Source: Bacteroidales bacterium Phil12
Lineage (GTDB): Bacteria; Bacteroidota; Bacteroidia; Bacteroidales; P3
NCBI GenBank assembly: GCA_002633275.1
Contig: NWBO01000053.1
Location: 246,649 to 310,648, forward strand
Direction: 5' to 3'
Length of the DNA stretch: 64,000 nucleotides
The notes under the pieces are model-generated. The model saw only the letters and a list, made by a program, of their open reading frames with translations, was not told the origin of the DNA and ran no database searches. The position numbers were made by a program, and so were the translations under genes. Below, piece after piece: positions 52,508 through 61,500 of this stretch (positions are counted from its first letter, which is position 1; each line of letters opens with the position of its first letter).

Positions 52508-52562
52508 TAAATCAATCATTAACACTAATAACATAATCACTCACACTAATAAAACGATAAAA
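52505..52562. repeat. 21-bp repeat array A12 (2-3 units)
   Basis: Units start at 52521 (AACACTAATAACATAATCAC) and 52542 (CACACTAATAAAACGATAAA), after a partial one. It fills the space between two co-directional genes. Confidence 0.88.
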
Positions 52563-52617
52563 GACTTTAATTTTATAATATCAGAAATAATAAAAACAAT
52601 TTAATAAATAAAAAGGC

Positions 52618-53853
52618 ATGAAAACAGAAAAATTATTTGCAGGTAAGACCTTAGCAATTCTTTCGGGCGGTGGAGACACTCCTGCAATCAATTCGAGTAT
52701 AGAAAGCGTAAGAAACCGCGCTTTGATGTTAGGTTTCAAAGTTTATGGAATAAGAACAGGTTGGAAAGGTTTGTTGGGCGATGGTGATGTAGTGGATTTA
52801 ACAAATCGTCCTTACAACGGACTGTACGGCGGTACGGCGTTACGCTCGTCAAGAACCAATCCGTTCCCGTCTAAAAAGAATAGCGAAGACAGAGTTCCGC
52901 AAGTGATGAGAAATCTTAAACGTTACAAAATCGATGTCTTGGTAACGATAGGAGGAGATGACACAAACGGAGCAGCAAAACGTCTTTACGAACAAGAGGG
53001 TATTCCTGTTATAGGCTTTCCTAAGACAATCGACAATGATTTGCGTACTTTGACAATGCACGAATTTAATGGCAAACAAACCGATGCTGTTATCTGTCCG
53101 GGCTTTCCAAGTGCTGCAAAATCCATAGCCGAATTTGCTGCAAGAATAAAAACAACGGCTGAATCTCATCAACGTATAATGGTTATGGAAGTTATGGGAC
53201 GTGATGCAGGCTGGCTTACCGGTGCAGGAACATTTGGCGGCAGCACAATAAGTTTAATGCCGGAAGTTGAAATGAATAAAGAAAGAAAAGAGAAATTCTT
53301 TGATCTTGTTGCACAGACATACCAAAATTCTCCAAACAAAAGTCTTGTCATTCCGGTATCAGAGGGCGTTCGTTGGTATAATGAACAGACGGGCAAGACC
53401 GATGTTGTCTATGCTTCAACAGAGCAAGACGAATACGGCCATGCAAGACTTGGCGGTGTTTGCGGAACAATCGCTTCGGAGATTAGTGCCAAACTGAAAA
53501 TAGATGCAAGAGCCCAAATGACGGGATATTATCCTCGTTCGGGAATGTGTAGTGCTTACGACCGCAGACTTACTCAGGCTTTGGCGGATAAAGCAGTGGA
53601 TTTATTGCTTAGAGAAGAATACGGACAGATGCCTGTATTGAAAAAAGTATGTTCTTACGATGAATTGGAGGAATATAATTGCAGCTCAATAGATATGGGT
53701 AAGATTGGCAACAGACCATTGCCTACGGAATATTTTGATGAAAACAAATTTGAATTTACGGATATGTACAAAGATTTTCTTCAACATATCATCGGAGCAC
53801 CGGAGTTCCAAAATTTCGATGCAAACTTTCCGAAAGTAAATCCACAAGAATAA
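52618..53853 (+). CDS. pfp: Pyrophosphate-type 6-phosphofructokinase
   Basis: 411 residues. GGGDTPAINSSI (about 15-26) starts the fold. The two deciding positions are of PPi type: ATP-PFK GGDGS reads TIGGDDTNGAA (about 103-113), and ATP-PFK PGTIDND reads FPKTIDNDL (about 126-134), Lys in place of Gly. It should phosphorylate fructose 6-phosphate reversibly with pyrophosphate, saving ATP. The window also has an ATP-type PfkA and a membrane pyrophosphatase, so PPi is both spent in glycolysis and used to pump ions. Terminator downstream. Confidence 0.85.
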   Translation: MKTEKLFAGKTLAILSGGGDTPAINSSIESVRNRALMLGFKVYGIRTGWKGLLGDGDVVDLTNRPYNGLYGGTALRSSRTNPFPSKKNSEDRVPQVMRNLKRYKIDVLVTIGGDDTNGAAKRLYEQEGIPVIGFPKTIDNDLRTLTMHEFNGKQTDAVICPGFPSAAKSIAEFAARIKTTAESHQRIMVMEVMGRDAGWLTGAGTFGGSTISLMPEVEMNKERKEKFFDLVAQTYQNSPNKSLVIPVSEGVRWYNEQTGKTDVVYASTEQDEYGHARLGGVCGTIASEISAKLKIDARAQMTGYYPRSGMCSAYDRRLTQALADKAVDLLLREEYGQMPVLKKVCSYDELEEYNCSSIDMGKIGNRPLPTEYFDENKFEFTDMYKDFLQHIIGAPEFQNFDANFPKVNPQE

Positions 53854-53880
53854 AATCTAAGTTTTGTTTTTTGATTGTTA

Positions 53881-53915
53881 AAAGCGGAGTTCCTTTCATT
53901 TTGGTACTCCGCTTT
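53881..53915 (+). terminator. pfp terminator
   Basis: AAAGCGGAGT (53881-53890) pairs with ACTCCGCTTT (53906-53915), followed by GTTTTT. Confidence 0.88.
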
Positions 53916-53993
53916 GTTTTTCTTTACTCTAAATTTTTTTTAATTCTCGCCTATCGAATAATTTTTGACACTTTTGCAAATCTACAAAACCAT

Positions 53994-54046
53994 TCTACCT
54001 ATTATCAAAACACAAATCTCTCAATTTGTTTATGATAATAGGTAGA
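53994..54046. repeat. Long inverted repeat (hairpin)
   Basis: TCTACCTATTATCA (53994-54007) and TGATAATAGGTAGA (54033-54046) are perfect 14-bp arms; inside, ACAAAT and ATTTGT can pair again. The plus strand continues CTTTTTA. It lies 21 bases past the stop of the minus-strand CWC gene and well after the pfp terminator, so it may end the CWC transcript or be a small element of its own. Confidence 0.7.
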
Positions 54047-54066
54047 CTTTTTATGATACAAGAATT

Positions 54067-54261
54067 TTATGACTTATTCTGCGTTTGCTTTAAAGTGTTT
54101 GCATAAATTTTCAAACAATCTTCACACAGACAATCGTTGTATTGCTTTTGCAGTTCTTTCAAACTACCGGCACTAAGAGTGTATTTGGTGCAAAAACAAC
54201 TGTTGTCATGTTTGCAAACAAACTCTTTGCCACATCTCGGACATTGTTTTTTTCGCTGCAT
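54067..54261 (-). CDS. Cysteine-rich CWC-like small protein
   Basis: 64 residues with eight cysteines: KQCPRCGKEFVCKHDNSCFC (about residues 6-25) and NDCLCEDCLK near 43-52. The first part matches the Cys-rich CWC family of tiny proteins, presumed metal binders. It ends 60 bases from the frr stop on the same strand, so it follows frr and may share its transcript. Function unknown. Confidence 0.7.
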   Translation of the reverse strand: MQRKKQCPRCGKEFVCKHDNSCFCTKYTLSAGSLKELQKQYNDCLCEDCLKIYANTLKQTQNKS

Positions 54262-54320
54262 CGTGGTTTGAAAATTCTAAAATCCGTTAAACAAATCCGA
54301 AAACAACAAAATACGATGAT

Positions 54321-54893
54321 TTATAAAGTCATCAATTCTTTTTCTTTTGCCGCAAGCATCTCATCGATATTCTTAACGAATTTGTCTGTTAAATTCTGAA
54401 TATCTTTTTCCGCTTGTTTTATCTCGTCTTCCGTTGCAGGAGTTTCCTTGTTATCTTTCGTTTTCTTTATTTTCTCCAAAATATTTCTACGAATATTTCT
54501 TACGGAAACCTTAGCATTTTCTCCTTCACCCTTAACACTTTTCACCAATTCCTTACGTCTATCCTCGGTCAAAGGTGGCAATGTTATTCTAAGCATATCT
54601 GCTTCCACTTTCGGAGTAAAACCTAAATTTGCGTCCAAAATGGCTTTGTTTATTGCAGGTACAGTACTCTTGTCCCAAGGTTGAACGATAATTTGATTTG
54701 CAGAAGGTGTGGAAACATTACCTACTTGATCCAACGGCGTCAAAGTACCATAAAAATCAACCTTAACACCTGCAAGCATTTGAGGACTTGCTTTTCCTGC
54801 TCGCATGGATTTCATTCCGCTTTCCAAGAAATCAACGGCCGCAGCCATACTTTGATTGGCTTCGTCCATCAAAGATTTAATCTGTGTATTCAT
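54321..54893 (-). CDS. frr: Ribosome recycling factor
   Basis: 190 residues. Typical order: FLESGMKSMRAGKASPQML (helix 1), VDFYGTLTPLDQVGNVSTP, IIVQPWDKSTV, then ITLPPLTEDRRKELVKSVKG and VRNIRRNILEKIKK. With EF-G it splits the post-termination ribosome. A -7 box (TAATTTTG, 54951-54944) lies about 50 bases upstream; pyrH, the common partner, is not here. Confidence 0.95.
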   Translation of the reverse strand: MNTQIKSLMDEANQSMAAAVDFLESGMKSMRAGKASPQMLAGVKVDFYGTLTPLDQVGNVSTPSANQIIVQPWDKSTVPAINKAILDANLGFTPKVEADMLRITLPPLTEDRRKELVKSVKGEGENAKVSVRNIRRNILEKIKKTKDNKETPATEDEIKQAEKDIQNLTDKFVKNIDEMLAAKEKELMTL

Positions 54894-54943
54894 ATCTTAT
54901 TTGTTTTTCTAATTTTCAATCGTTATTTGTTTTACAATTCCTG

Positions 54944-54951
54944 CAAAATTA
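54944..54951 (-). promoter_or_regulatory. -7 box of frr
   Basis: CAAAATTA on the plus strand is TAATTTTG on the minus strand. It touches the first repeat unit of array A13, so part of the -35-like region is made of repeat sequence. Confidence 0.55.
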
Positions 54952-54953
54952 GT

Positions 54954-55016
54954 GTTTAACACTACCGAAATAGTATTAAACATTATTTTATCAGTGTTTA
55001 ACACTAATTTCACAAT
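54954..55016. repeat. 21-bp repeat array A13 (3 units)
   Basis: Units start at 54954 (GTTTAACACTACCGAAATAG), 54975 (ATTAAACATTATTTTATCAG) and 54996 (GTTTAACACTAATTTCACAA). It overlies the frr promoter region. Confidence 0.92.
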
Positions 55017-55031
55017 CAGAGGCAAAAAATA

Positions 55032-55448
55032 TTATTTACGACGCGTCAATGTAATGGTGTCGTAAGTTGTAGCGTTATTTTGTGAAATATTCATTCTTAA
55101 AACTATTGTGTCTTTACTGTCGTGAAGTGCCGTACCTTTTATTGTAAAGCCGTTGGTGTAATCTATCGAACCCCTTAATTCGGAAGATATTTTTACAGGG
55201 ATTTTATATGAAGGAGAAAGGCTTAAAAGACCTCCCGAAAGAATAATCTGGTTTCTTGTTGATTCGTCTTTTGTGATTGTTCCGATGTGAAGATATTTTG
55301 ATTGCGGAAAATTAGTTTCCTGCATTGTCTGCCAATTACCTACCCACTCGTCAGTATAATCCTCTTTTTCGGGCTCGCAACTTATTATAAACAATGTTGT
55401 AAATATCGCCACTATTAAAAATCCTACTCTTTTCATTGCTTTATTCAT
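55032..55448 (-). CDS. Unrecognised lipoprotein
   Basis: 138 residues (or 134 from the second Met, codon 5). A hydrophobic segment ends in a lipobox IISCEPE (Cys about residue 24). The mature domain of about 110 residues has a WVGNWQTM start, mostly beta strands and alternating polar residues, like small lipocalin- or DUF-type lipoproteins of Bacteroidota. I do not recognise the family. Promoter TACTTTTG at 55492-55485. Confidence 0.7.
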   Translation of the reverse strand: MNKAMKRVGFLIVAIFTTLFIISCEPEKEDYTDEWVGNWQTMQETNFPQSKYLHIGTITKDESTRNQIILSGGLLSLSPSYKIPVKISSELRGSIDYTNGFTIKGTALHDSKDTIVLRMNISQNNATTYDTITLTRRK

Positions 55449-55556
55449 TGTTGTCTATGATATTGTCGTGTTATTTTAGAAGTGCAAAAGTAAGAAAATT
55501 TTACATTACGATAAAAGAAAACATAATAAAATTACGATTATTCGGTATAAAAACAT

Positions 55557-55564
55557 TAAATTTG
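55557..55564 (+). promoter_or_regulatory. -7 box of the pssA-purS operon
   Basis: TAAATTTG, 27 bases before ATG 55591. Confidence 0.55.
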
Positions 55565-55590
55565 CAACTCAAAATCGAGTGGAATTTCAA

Positions 55591-56286
55591 ATGAAAAAAC
55601 AGATACCTAACATAATAACGCTATTGAACCTATTGTGTGGTGTGATTGCAATAATCTTTGTTTTTTATTTCAAAGACAATAAGTTCGCATCATTGTTCAT
55701 CGTCTTGGGTGCTGTTTTCGATTTCTTTGACGGTATGACGGCAAGAGCCTTAAAAGTTTCTTCTCCGATAGGTGTGGAGTTGGATTCTTTGAGCGATGTT
55801 ATAAGTTTCGGAGTTGCTCCTTCGTGTATTGCGTTTTCACTTATCGGATTTGACAATCACGGATTTATTGCCCTTATTCCACTGCTTATGGCTTTGTTTT
55901 CTTCATACAGATTGGCAAAGTTTAACTTGGACACACGTCAAACAACATCTTTTATCGGCTTACCTACACCTGCCAATGCAATTTTATGGTTAAGCATTCC
56001 GCTTATTGATTTGCAAACAAGGTTTCATATACTTTATGATATAATGAGTTCAGTGTATTTCATAGTACCTGTAAGCCTTCTGATGTGTTATCTGTTGGTT
56101 AGCGAAATTCCTATGTTCTCGTTGAAATTTCATAACCTTAAATGGAAGGATAACAGTCTTAGATTTGTGTTTCTAATATTGAGTGCGATATTGTTGGGAG
56201 TGCTGTGGTTTGCTGCTCTTCCGATAATTATCATATTATATATAATTTTGTCAGTAATAAACAACTTAAAAATAAAAACAAGATGA
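55591..56286 (+). CDS. pssA: CDP-diacylglycerol-serine O-phosphatidyltransferase
   Basis: 231 residues from ATG 55591 (a GTG at 55579 is in frame). The CDP-alcohol phosphotransferase signature DFFDGMTARALK, then GVELDSLSDVISFG, is complete (D-G-x-x-A-R ... G-x-x-x-D-x-x-x-D), with five to six membrane helices. It makes phosphatidylserine, the precursor of phosphatidylethanolamine, in the inner membrane. The DFFDG form at this length is the Bacteroidota PssA type. Its stop overlaps the purS start (ATGA). Confidence 0.9.
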   Translation: MKKQIPNIITLLNLLCGVIAIIFVFYFKDNKFASLFIVLGAVFDFFDGMTARALKVSSPIGVELDSLSDVISFGVAPSCIAFSLIGFDNHGFIALIPLLMALFSSYRLAKFNLDTRQTTSFIGLPTPANAILWLSIPLIDLQTRFHILYDIMSSVYFIVPVSLLMCYLLVSEIPMFSLKFHNLKWKDNSLRFVFLILSAILLGVLWFAALPIIIILYIILSVINNLKIKTR

Positions 56287-56531
56287 AATATCAAGTAGAA
56301 ATCAATGTTATGCCGCTTAAAGCATTATTGGATCCGCAAGGCAAAGCTGTGGCATCTTCTATGAAGAATATCGGTATCACTACCATAGACAACGTTCGCA
56401 TAGGCAAACATATAACTTTGGAAGTTGAAGCACAAAGCGAGCAAGAAGCAAAAATCATTGTCGAAAAGGCTTGCAAAGAACTTTTATACAATCCGATTAT
56501 GGAGAGTTACGAAATACAATTCGTTAAATAA
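56283..56531 (+). CDS. purS: Phosphoribosylformylglycinamidine synthase subunit PurS
   Basis: 82 residues from ATG 56283, overlapping the pssA stop by four bases. KYQVEINVMPLKALLDPQGKA begins the domain (first ten residues form strand one), IDNVRIGKHITLEVE and ACKELLYNPIMESYEI close it. PurS bridges PurL and PurQ in the fourth step of purine synthesis. Its pairing with a lipid gene is curious, and purL and purQ are not in the window. Confidence 0.9.
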   Translation: MKYQVEINVMPLKALLDPQGKAVASSMKNIGITTIDNVRIGKHITLEVEAQSEQEAKIIVEKACKELLYNPIMESYEIQFVK

Positions 56532-56620
56532 ACTATCCACAAAGCTATTTTAAGCAATCCTAAGCATTTTATCATAAAAAGAAATGCTGTCTGGGCTTGT
56601 ACAAAATTTGTAGTAACAAA

Positions 56621-56651
56621 AAAAGACTTTGCTGTAAAAACAAAGTCTTTT
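56621..56651. terminator. Bidirectional terminator
   Basis: AAAAGACTTTG (56621-56631) pairs with CAAAGTCTTTT (56641-56651), A-rich before and T-rich after; serves purS and the convergent permease gene. Confidence 0.88.
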
Positions 56652-56702
56652 TGTTTTATATTTTCTTGTCAAGCAACATTCAAAAAATATGTTTTTCTTT
56701 GC

Positions 56703-57992
56703 TTATGCTTTTATTCTTGATGTTACGGCGTATATGGATAAAGCACCTATGACGACAACGGTAGCGAACACCAACGCTATATCCGAAAAGAAAACTTTTA
56801 CAGGGAATGCCTCAACAACAAAGGCATCTTTTGCCAAACTGACAAGACCAAACCTTTGCTGAATAAAACATAAGACAAGCCCGATAACAATACCCGATAC
56901 ACAACCCAATACATTTATCGTCATTCCGTATGAAAAATAAATACGCCTTAAATCACTCAACCGCATCCCCATTGTTCTAAAAATTTTATTCATCTTTTGT
57001 TTTTGAATATTGAGTATGATTATCGAACTTATTATATTTATCGAAGCTATGAATATAATAAACGCCAAGATGATATAAACCGCTACTTTTTCGCTCTTGA
57101 CAATCCTGAAATAAACCGGTTCCTGCTGTAAAATATCTTTAACAGAATAACTATTACCAAGAGATTTCTGCAATTCTTCTTGTATTTTCGCAATCTCAGT
57201 GTGAGACACTACGGCAGCGGATTGTAACACTGTCGGATTGGTGTTTAACATTATTTTATTATTTGCAAAAGATGTTTTTTTCTTGGCTTTTGGCAAAATA
57301 TAAAGACTGCTATACTGAGTATTGGAAAGGCTTAACAATTCCTGAGCTTTTGGCAATGGAATAAAAACCAATCCTTCGTCCAAATCGCTATGTGTTTGGT
57401 AACTCGCCTGATAAAACACTGAAATTGAAGTTAGTTTATCCTCAATGACCATAGCATCTTCCGAAGACAAGGACGGCACAGTTATCTTGACAGGTATATT
57501 CATCTTTTCCGCCCCACGATTAAGCCCCAAATAGGCTGTTTCGTTTATACCCATAAAGCAAAACAAAGAATCCTTGATATCAAACACATCCTTGCCATTA
57601 ACAATAAAACTATCCAAATTGTTATACAAAAAATATCTATCGTCAATACCAAACAATGTAACTATCGAACGCTCCTGTCCGACACTTACCATTGCCGTTG
57701 AAGAAACAACAGGCACAACTTCAAAATCCGAATTTTTCAATTTGTTTTCAATAGAGGAAATATCCAAGACATTACCCGTTGTCGGCTCTACCAATAGCGG
57801 CGGACAAGAAGTCTGCAACATCGTTTGAGCAACGGAAGTAAAACCGTTGAACACACTCAAAACCACAACCAATGCAAAACTTCCCACCGCAACACCTATC
57901 AACGAAATCAAGGCTATTATATGCACAATACCCCTATTCTGTTTTGAAAAAATAAGTTTGCGATTGATAAATGACAGAGTCTTTAATTGCAT
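56703..57992 (-). CDS. LolC/LolE-like FtsX-family ABC transporter permease
   Basis: 429 residues with the four-helix FtsX layout: one helix near the N-terminus (VGSFALVVVLSVFNGF), a large periplasmic domain, and three helices at the end (VYIILAFIIFIASINIISS; INVLGCVSGIVIGLVLCFI; ALVFATVVVIGALSIYAV). This is the LolE-type permease that moves lipoproteins to the outer membrane; the ATPase gene is not adjacent, as often in Bacteroidota. Residues about 244-264 (IMLNTNP, TVLQSAA, VVSHTEI) are three heptads encoded by a 21-bp repeat array in frame. They sit in a periplasmic loop before the conserved VKDILQQEPVYFRIVKSEK block, so the insertion is likely tolerated. Confidence 0.85.
   Translation of the reverse strand: MQLKTLSFINRKLIFSKQNRGIVHIIALISLIGVAVGSFALVVVLSVFNGFTSVAQTMLQTSCPPLLVEPTTGNVLDISSIENKLKNSDFEVVPVVSSTAMVSVGQERSIVTLFGIDDRYFLYNNLDSFIVNGKDVFDIKDSLFCFMGINETAYLGLNRGAEKMNIPVKITVPSLSSEDAMVIEDKLTSISVFYQASYQTHSDLDEGLVFIPLPKAQELLSLSNTQYSSLYILPKAKKKTSFANNKIMLNTNPTVLQSAAVVSHTEIAKIQEELQKSLGNSYSVKDILQQEPVYFRIVKSEKVAVYIILAFIIFIASINIISSIIILNIQKQKMNKIFRTMGMRLSDLRRIYFSYGMTINVLGCVSGIVIGLVLCFIQQRFGLVSLAKDAFVVEAFPVKVFFSDIALVFATVVVIGALSIYAVTSRIKA
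57201..57263. repeat. 21-bp repeat array A14 inside the permease gene (3 units)
   Basis: Units start at 57201 (GTGAGACACTACGGCAGCGG), 57222 (TTGTAACACTGTCGGATTGG) and 57243 (GTTTAACATTATTTTATTAT). First halves are as in the intergenic arrays. Length is a multiple of three, so the frame is kept. Confidence 0.88.
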
Positions 57993-58158
57993 TGATATAA
58001 ATACTTTTACGTTAAATAAAATTTGCTATCGGAAACCGAAATATTAACTTAGGATTTTTCTTTTCTTGAAAAGTTTTTACGCCAAGCGAAGAAATTTTGT
58101 TTTATGGTCTTTGCCAAGCACCAATCTCCCTAAAAATTCCAACAGCAATTGTAAAAAA

Positions 58159-58506
58159 CTAACTTTTCAACAATTCATCAATACGTTTGGCATATTGGAG
58201 AGTGTCGTCTATAAAAAACATCAAATCGGGAATTATTCTCAATTGAAAGCGTTCTTTTTGTCCCAAAAGCATTCGTATATAATCTTTTTTCTCCATAAGC
58301 AAAGCAAGAATTTGTTCATCGGAATACTTGTCGCCGACAACAAAGATGCTCACATAAACTCTTGCGAACGAAAGGTCTGAGGTAATATTGACTTTGGTAA
58401 CACTCATCATCGCACCCAAGAACTCACTTTGTGATTTCTCTCTTAAAATCTCCGCCAAATCTTTTTGAATCAGACGATTTATCTTTTCTACTCTTTTGTT
58501 TTCCAT
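58159..58506 (-). CDS. rbfA: Ribosome-binding factor A
   Basis: 115 residues from ATG 58506; the frame runs upstream, but a -7 box (TAATTTTG, 58523-58516) lies there. RVEKINRLIQKDLAEIL, VTKVNITSDLSFARVYVSIF and LRIIPDLMFFIDDTLQYAKRI are the KH-like RbfA pattern (the last with the P-L-F-x-x-D-D-S-like motif). It helps mature the 16S rRNA 5-prime end. Ends 166 bases from the permease start on the same strand. Confidence 0.9.
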   Translation of the reverse strand: MENKRVEKINRLIQKDLAEILREKSQSEFLGAMMSVTKVNITSDLSFARVYVSIFVVGDKYSDEQILALLMEKKDYIRMLLGQKERFQLRIIPDLMFFIDDTLQYAKRIDELLKS

Positions 58507-58515
58507 ATCGGTTTG

Positions 58516-58544
58516 CAAAATTACGATTTTTTTGCCTAATTTTG
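58516..58544. promoter_or_regulatory. Divergent promoters of rbfA and the histidine kinase
   Basis: CAAAATTA (58516-58523, minus-strand TAATTTTG) and TAATTTTG (58537-58544, plus strand) are 13 bases apart. They fix the start codons of both genes. Confidence 0.65.
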
Positions 58545-58573
58545 CAGCAACTTTCAAAAATTCGGCTGATAAT

Positions 58574-61500
58574 ATGGCTATTAAAAAAATACAAAATCTA
58601 AGAAAATATCTTTTCATTGCACTTTCGATAAGTTTCGTCCTTTGCTTTGCGTGGTATTTCTATTGCAACGTTCATCACAAACAAATTCAAGAGCGTTTCA
58701 CCAAACAAATCTCCAAAGTATATGACAAAATCGAAAACGATGGCAGCAAATTCGTATTCTCCGGCGATTCGCTTATATTTTGGAACGACAACACCATTGT
58801 TTTCAACAAAGACAGCATTGGCGAGCAAATGATAATCGAAACACCTAACGGAATATACTTACATAAAAAAGTCAGCCAAAACTCAGATAAAACTTCCGCC
58901 ACACAAGAAAAGAATAAAGGCATAACAACACATTATTTTTACCTCATAAAACACAAATATGCCATAGAAAACAAGTATCTGGCCAATAGTTTTTCTGATG
59001 ATTTCTATTATGACCCTGCCATCGATATTGTATCGTACAAAACCGACTTTCCTATAATCTACAACGGAAAAACCATTTGTTATTTGGAGGCGTCCCCCGA
59101 GTGTTTGGAGCCGAGCGATAGGGATATATTTATTTTTCGAGTGTGGTTAGTAGTCAATGTATTCGTTCTTTTAGTGTTAATGATTAATTCAACGGTTTCA
59201 CTGAAAATTTTACGTTTTCTTCGTACTAAAAACGCCAAATCACAAGGGAACAATCGCAATTTCGTCCGCACCAATTTTATTCAAATCCTTACAATCTTCA
59301 TTCTTTACGTTTTGTATGCCGTTTTCTGCCTTATTACACGCTCGTTTAATCCCAATATGTCGTTCTTACTATATACTTCCGAGATAAATTACAACAACAT
59401 ACTTTTATTTACAACCACTGTTCTTGCAGGCTTTTTACTTTATCTTATTTGTGAAAAAATCTTATCCATTACCAACCAACAATACCAAAAACACATAGGC
59501 GACAAATTGAGTTTCCCTACCTTGGTCAAGAAAACACTGTTCGCCTGGTCGATAGTTATCATAGGCGGAATTATTTTAACCATCAACTTCCGTCCTACGC
59601 CTACGCAAACAACACAAACTAATGACACCTATAACGCAACAACTCTTAAAAATTTCTCCGCCTTAATGCAGGCTTCACAAAATGACAGCACAATTACCAA
59701 ACTCATACACGATAAGCAATTCAGTCAAGCCGAAGATTACATCAAACGATATTATTTATCGCTTTTGGACGAGGAGAACCACACAAGCGTATTGATTTTC
59801 GATAACGATGATTTGATGACAATCGCTCCTCAAAACAAAGCCGTAAATATATTGTCCTACGCCGAAAACAGAGTAAAAAACACAGTAGCGATAAACAATG
59901 ATTTCTTAAACTCCGACTCTACTTTCGACACTTCAACAATAAACAAAAGTAAAACACCGACATACCACCCGAATGAATTATTCGCAAGCAAGGATAATAA
60001 CCATTCTTATATATATTTTCACAAAGGCAAAGATTTTAATGTATTCGCCGAATGCTTGAAAAAGATTAACAACAACAATCTGAACTACTCTCTATTTTTG
60101 GATAAAAACTTTACAGCCGAAAGTTCAATCAAACGAACAAATGATATTTACCAAACATTTTTCTGTATATCGCTTTTGTTTTTGCTTTTCGCAACGATGC
60201 TCGGACTTCGTCATATCTTTATGCAATTAGTCAATGCTAAATCCCATACCATAAGCATTCGTACCAAGATTCTTATCTCCCTTTTAGGTTCGTTTATCGT
60301 CAGTTTGTTGTTAATAGGGGCTTTCGCAATCAAAAGCAGCATCAATATCAACAAACAAAATAACCTCAACATACTTAACGAAAAAACAGAATCCATTGCT
60401 TTTGAATTGGAGAAACTTCTTGCTGCCAATCGGAATATAACCGAATTGGACGTTATCGACCTTTCCAACACGTTTTTGGTAGATATAAACATTTTCGACA
60501 GAAGCGGCGATTTACTCACTTCCTCCCAAATGGATTTCTTTAACAAAGGCATTATATCCAAGAAAATAAATCACGATGCCTTTGCTGTCCTTAACGAAAA
60601 AGATATTCTGTTCTATCAGCCCGAAAGGATTTGCAACGGCGAGTTTCTTGCTTCCTACATAAAGATTGACGATGAGGATTCATACATATTGAACATTCCT
60701 TTTATCAACCAACAGAAGATTATGAGCGAAAACCTCAATGCTCTAATCAACAATTGTACCAATATGTCGTTGATATTGGTCAATCTCGCCATTATGATTT
60801 TCGTTCTTTTGAGTAATGCGATAACAAAGCCGATAGATGTTGTCAAAAGCAAGATGATTAAGGTCTATGCAGGAGTTCAGAACGAGAAAATCGTTTGGAA
60901 CAAAAACGATGAAATGGGCGAACTCATCAAGGCGTACAACCTTATGGTGGATAAGATAGAACAAAGTGCTTTGCTGTTAAAACAACAAGAGCGTTTGTCT
61001 TCATGGAGAGAACTTTCCCGACAGGTGGCTCACGATATAAAGAACCCGCTGACGCCTATGAAACTCTCCATACAATACTTGCAAAAGATTTACAACGAAA
61101 AGCCCGAAGTCTTTGAGCAAAAATTCAAAGAAATCACTCCTTCTTTGATTTCACAGATTGAAAGCATCAGCAATATAACCCAAGAACTCAACTCTTACAG
61201 CCGTCCGAGCGTAACCAAAGATAAAGTGGATTTGAACGAGTGCATACTTACGGCAATAAATCTGTTCGGCAGTGTCGAAGGCGTTACAATCAACTACACC
61301 CCGCCACAAAACAATTGCTACACAATAGGCGAAAAGACTTTGTTTATCCGTATTTTTAATAACCTGATAAAAAACGCCGTCCAATCGTTTTACAACAAAG
61401 AAAACGGCATAATTGATATTTCCTTAAAGCAGGAGAACGACAAATACATTGTCTCAATTGAGGACAACGGCTGCGGTATCAAAGATGAGAACAAATCCAA

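Noticed and set aside
1277..57263. CRISPR array
   Set aside because: The 21-bp arrays have no constant repeat with unique spacers; units are contiguous and degenerate, and no cas gene is present.
59173..59195. A repeat unit (GTGTTAATGATTA) inside the histidine kinase gene
   Set aside because: Only one 13-base match, in a normal transmembrane segment without period-21 neighbours; chance is the simpler explanation.
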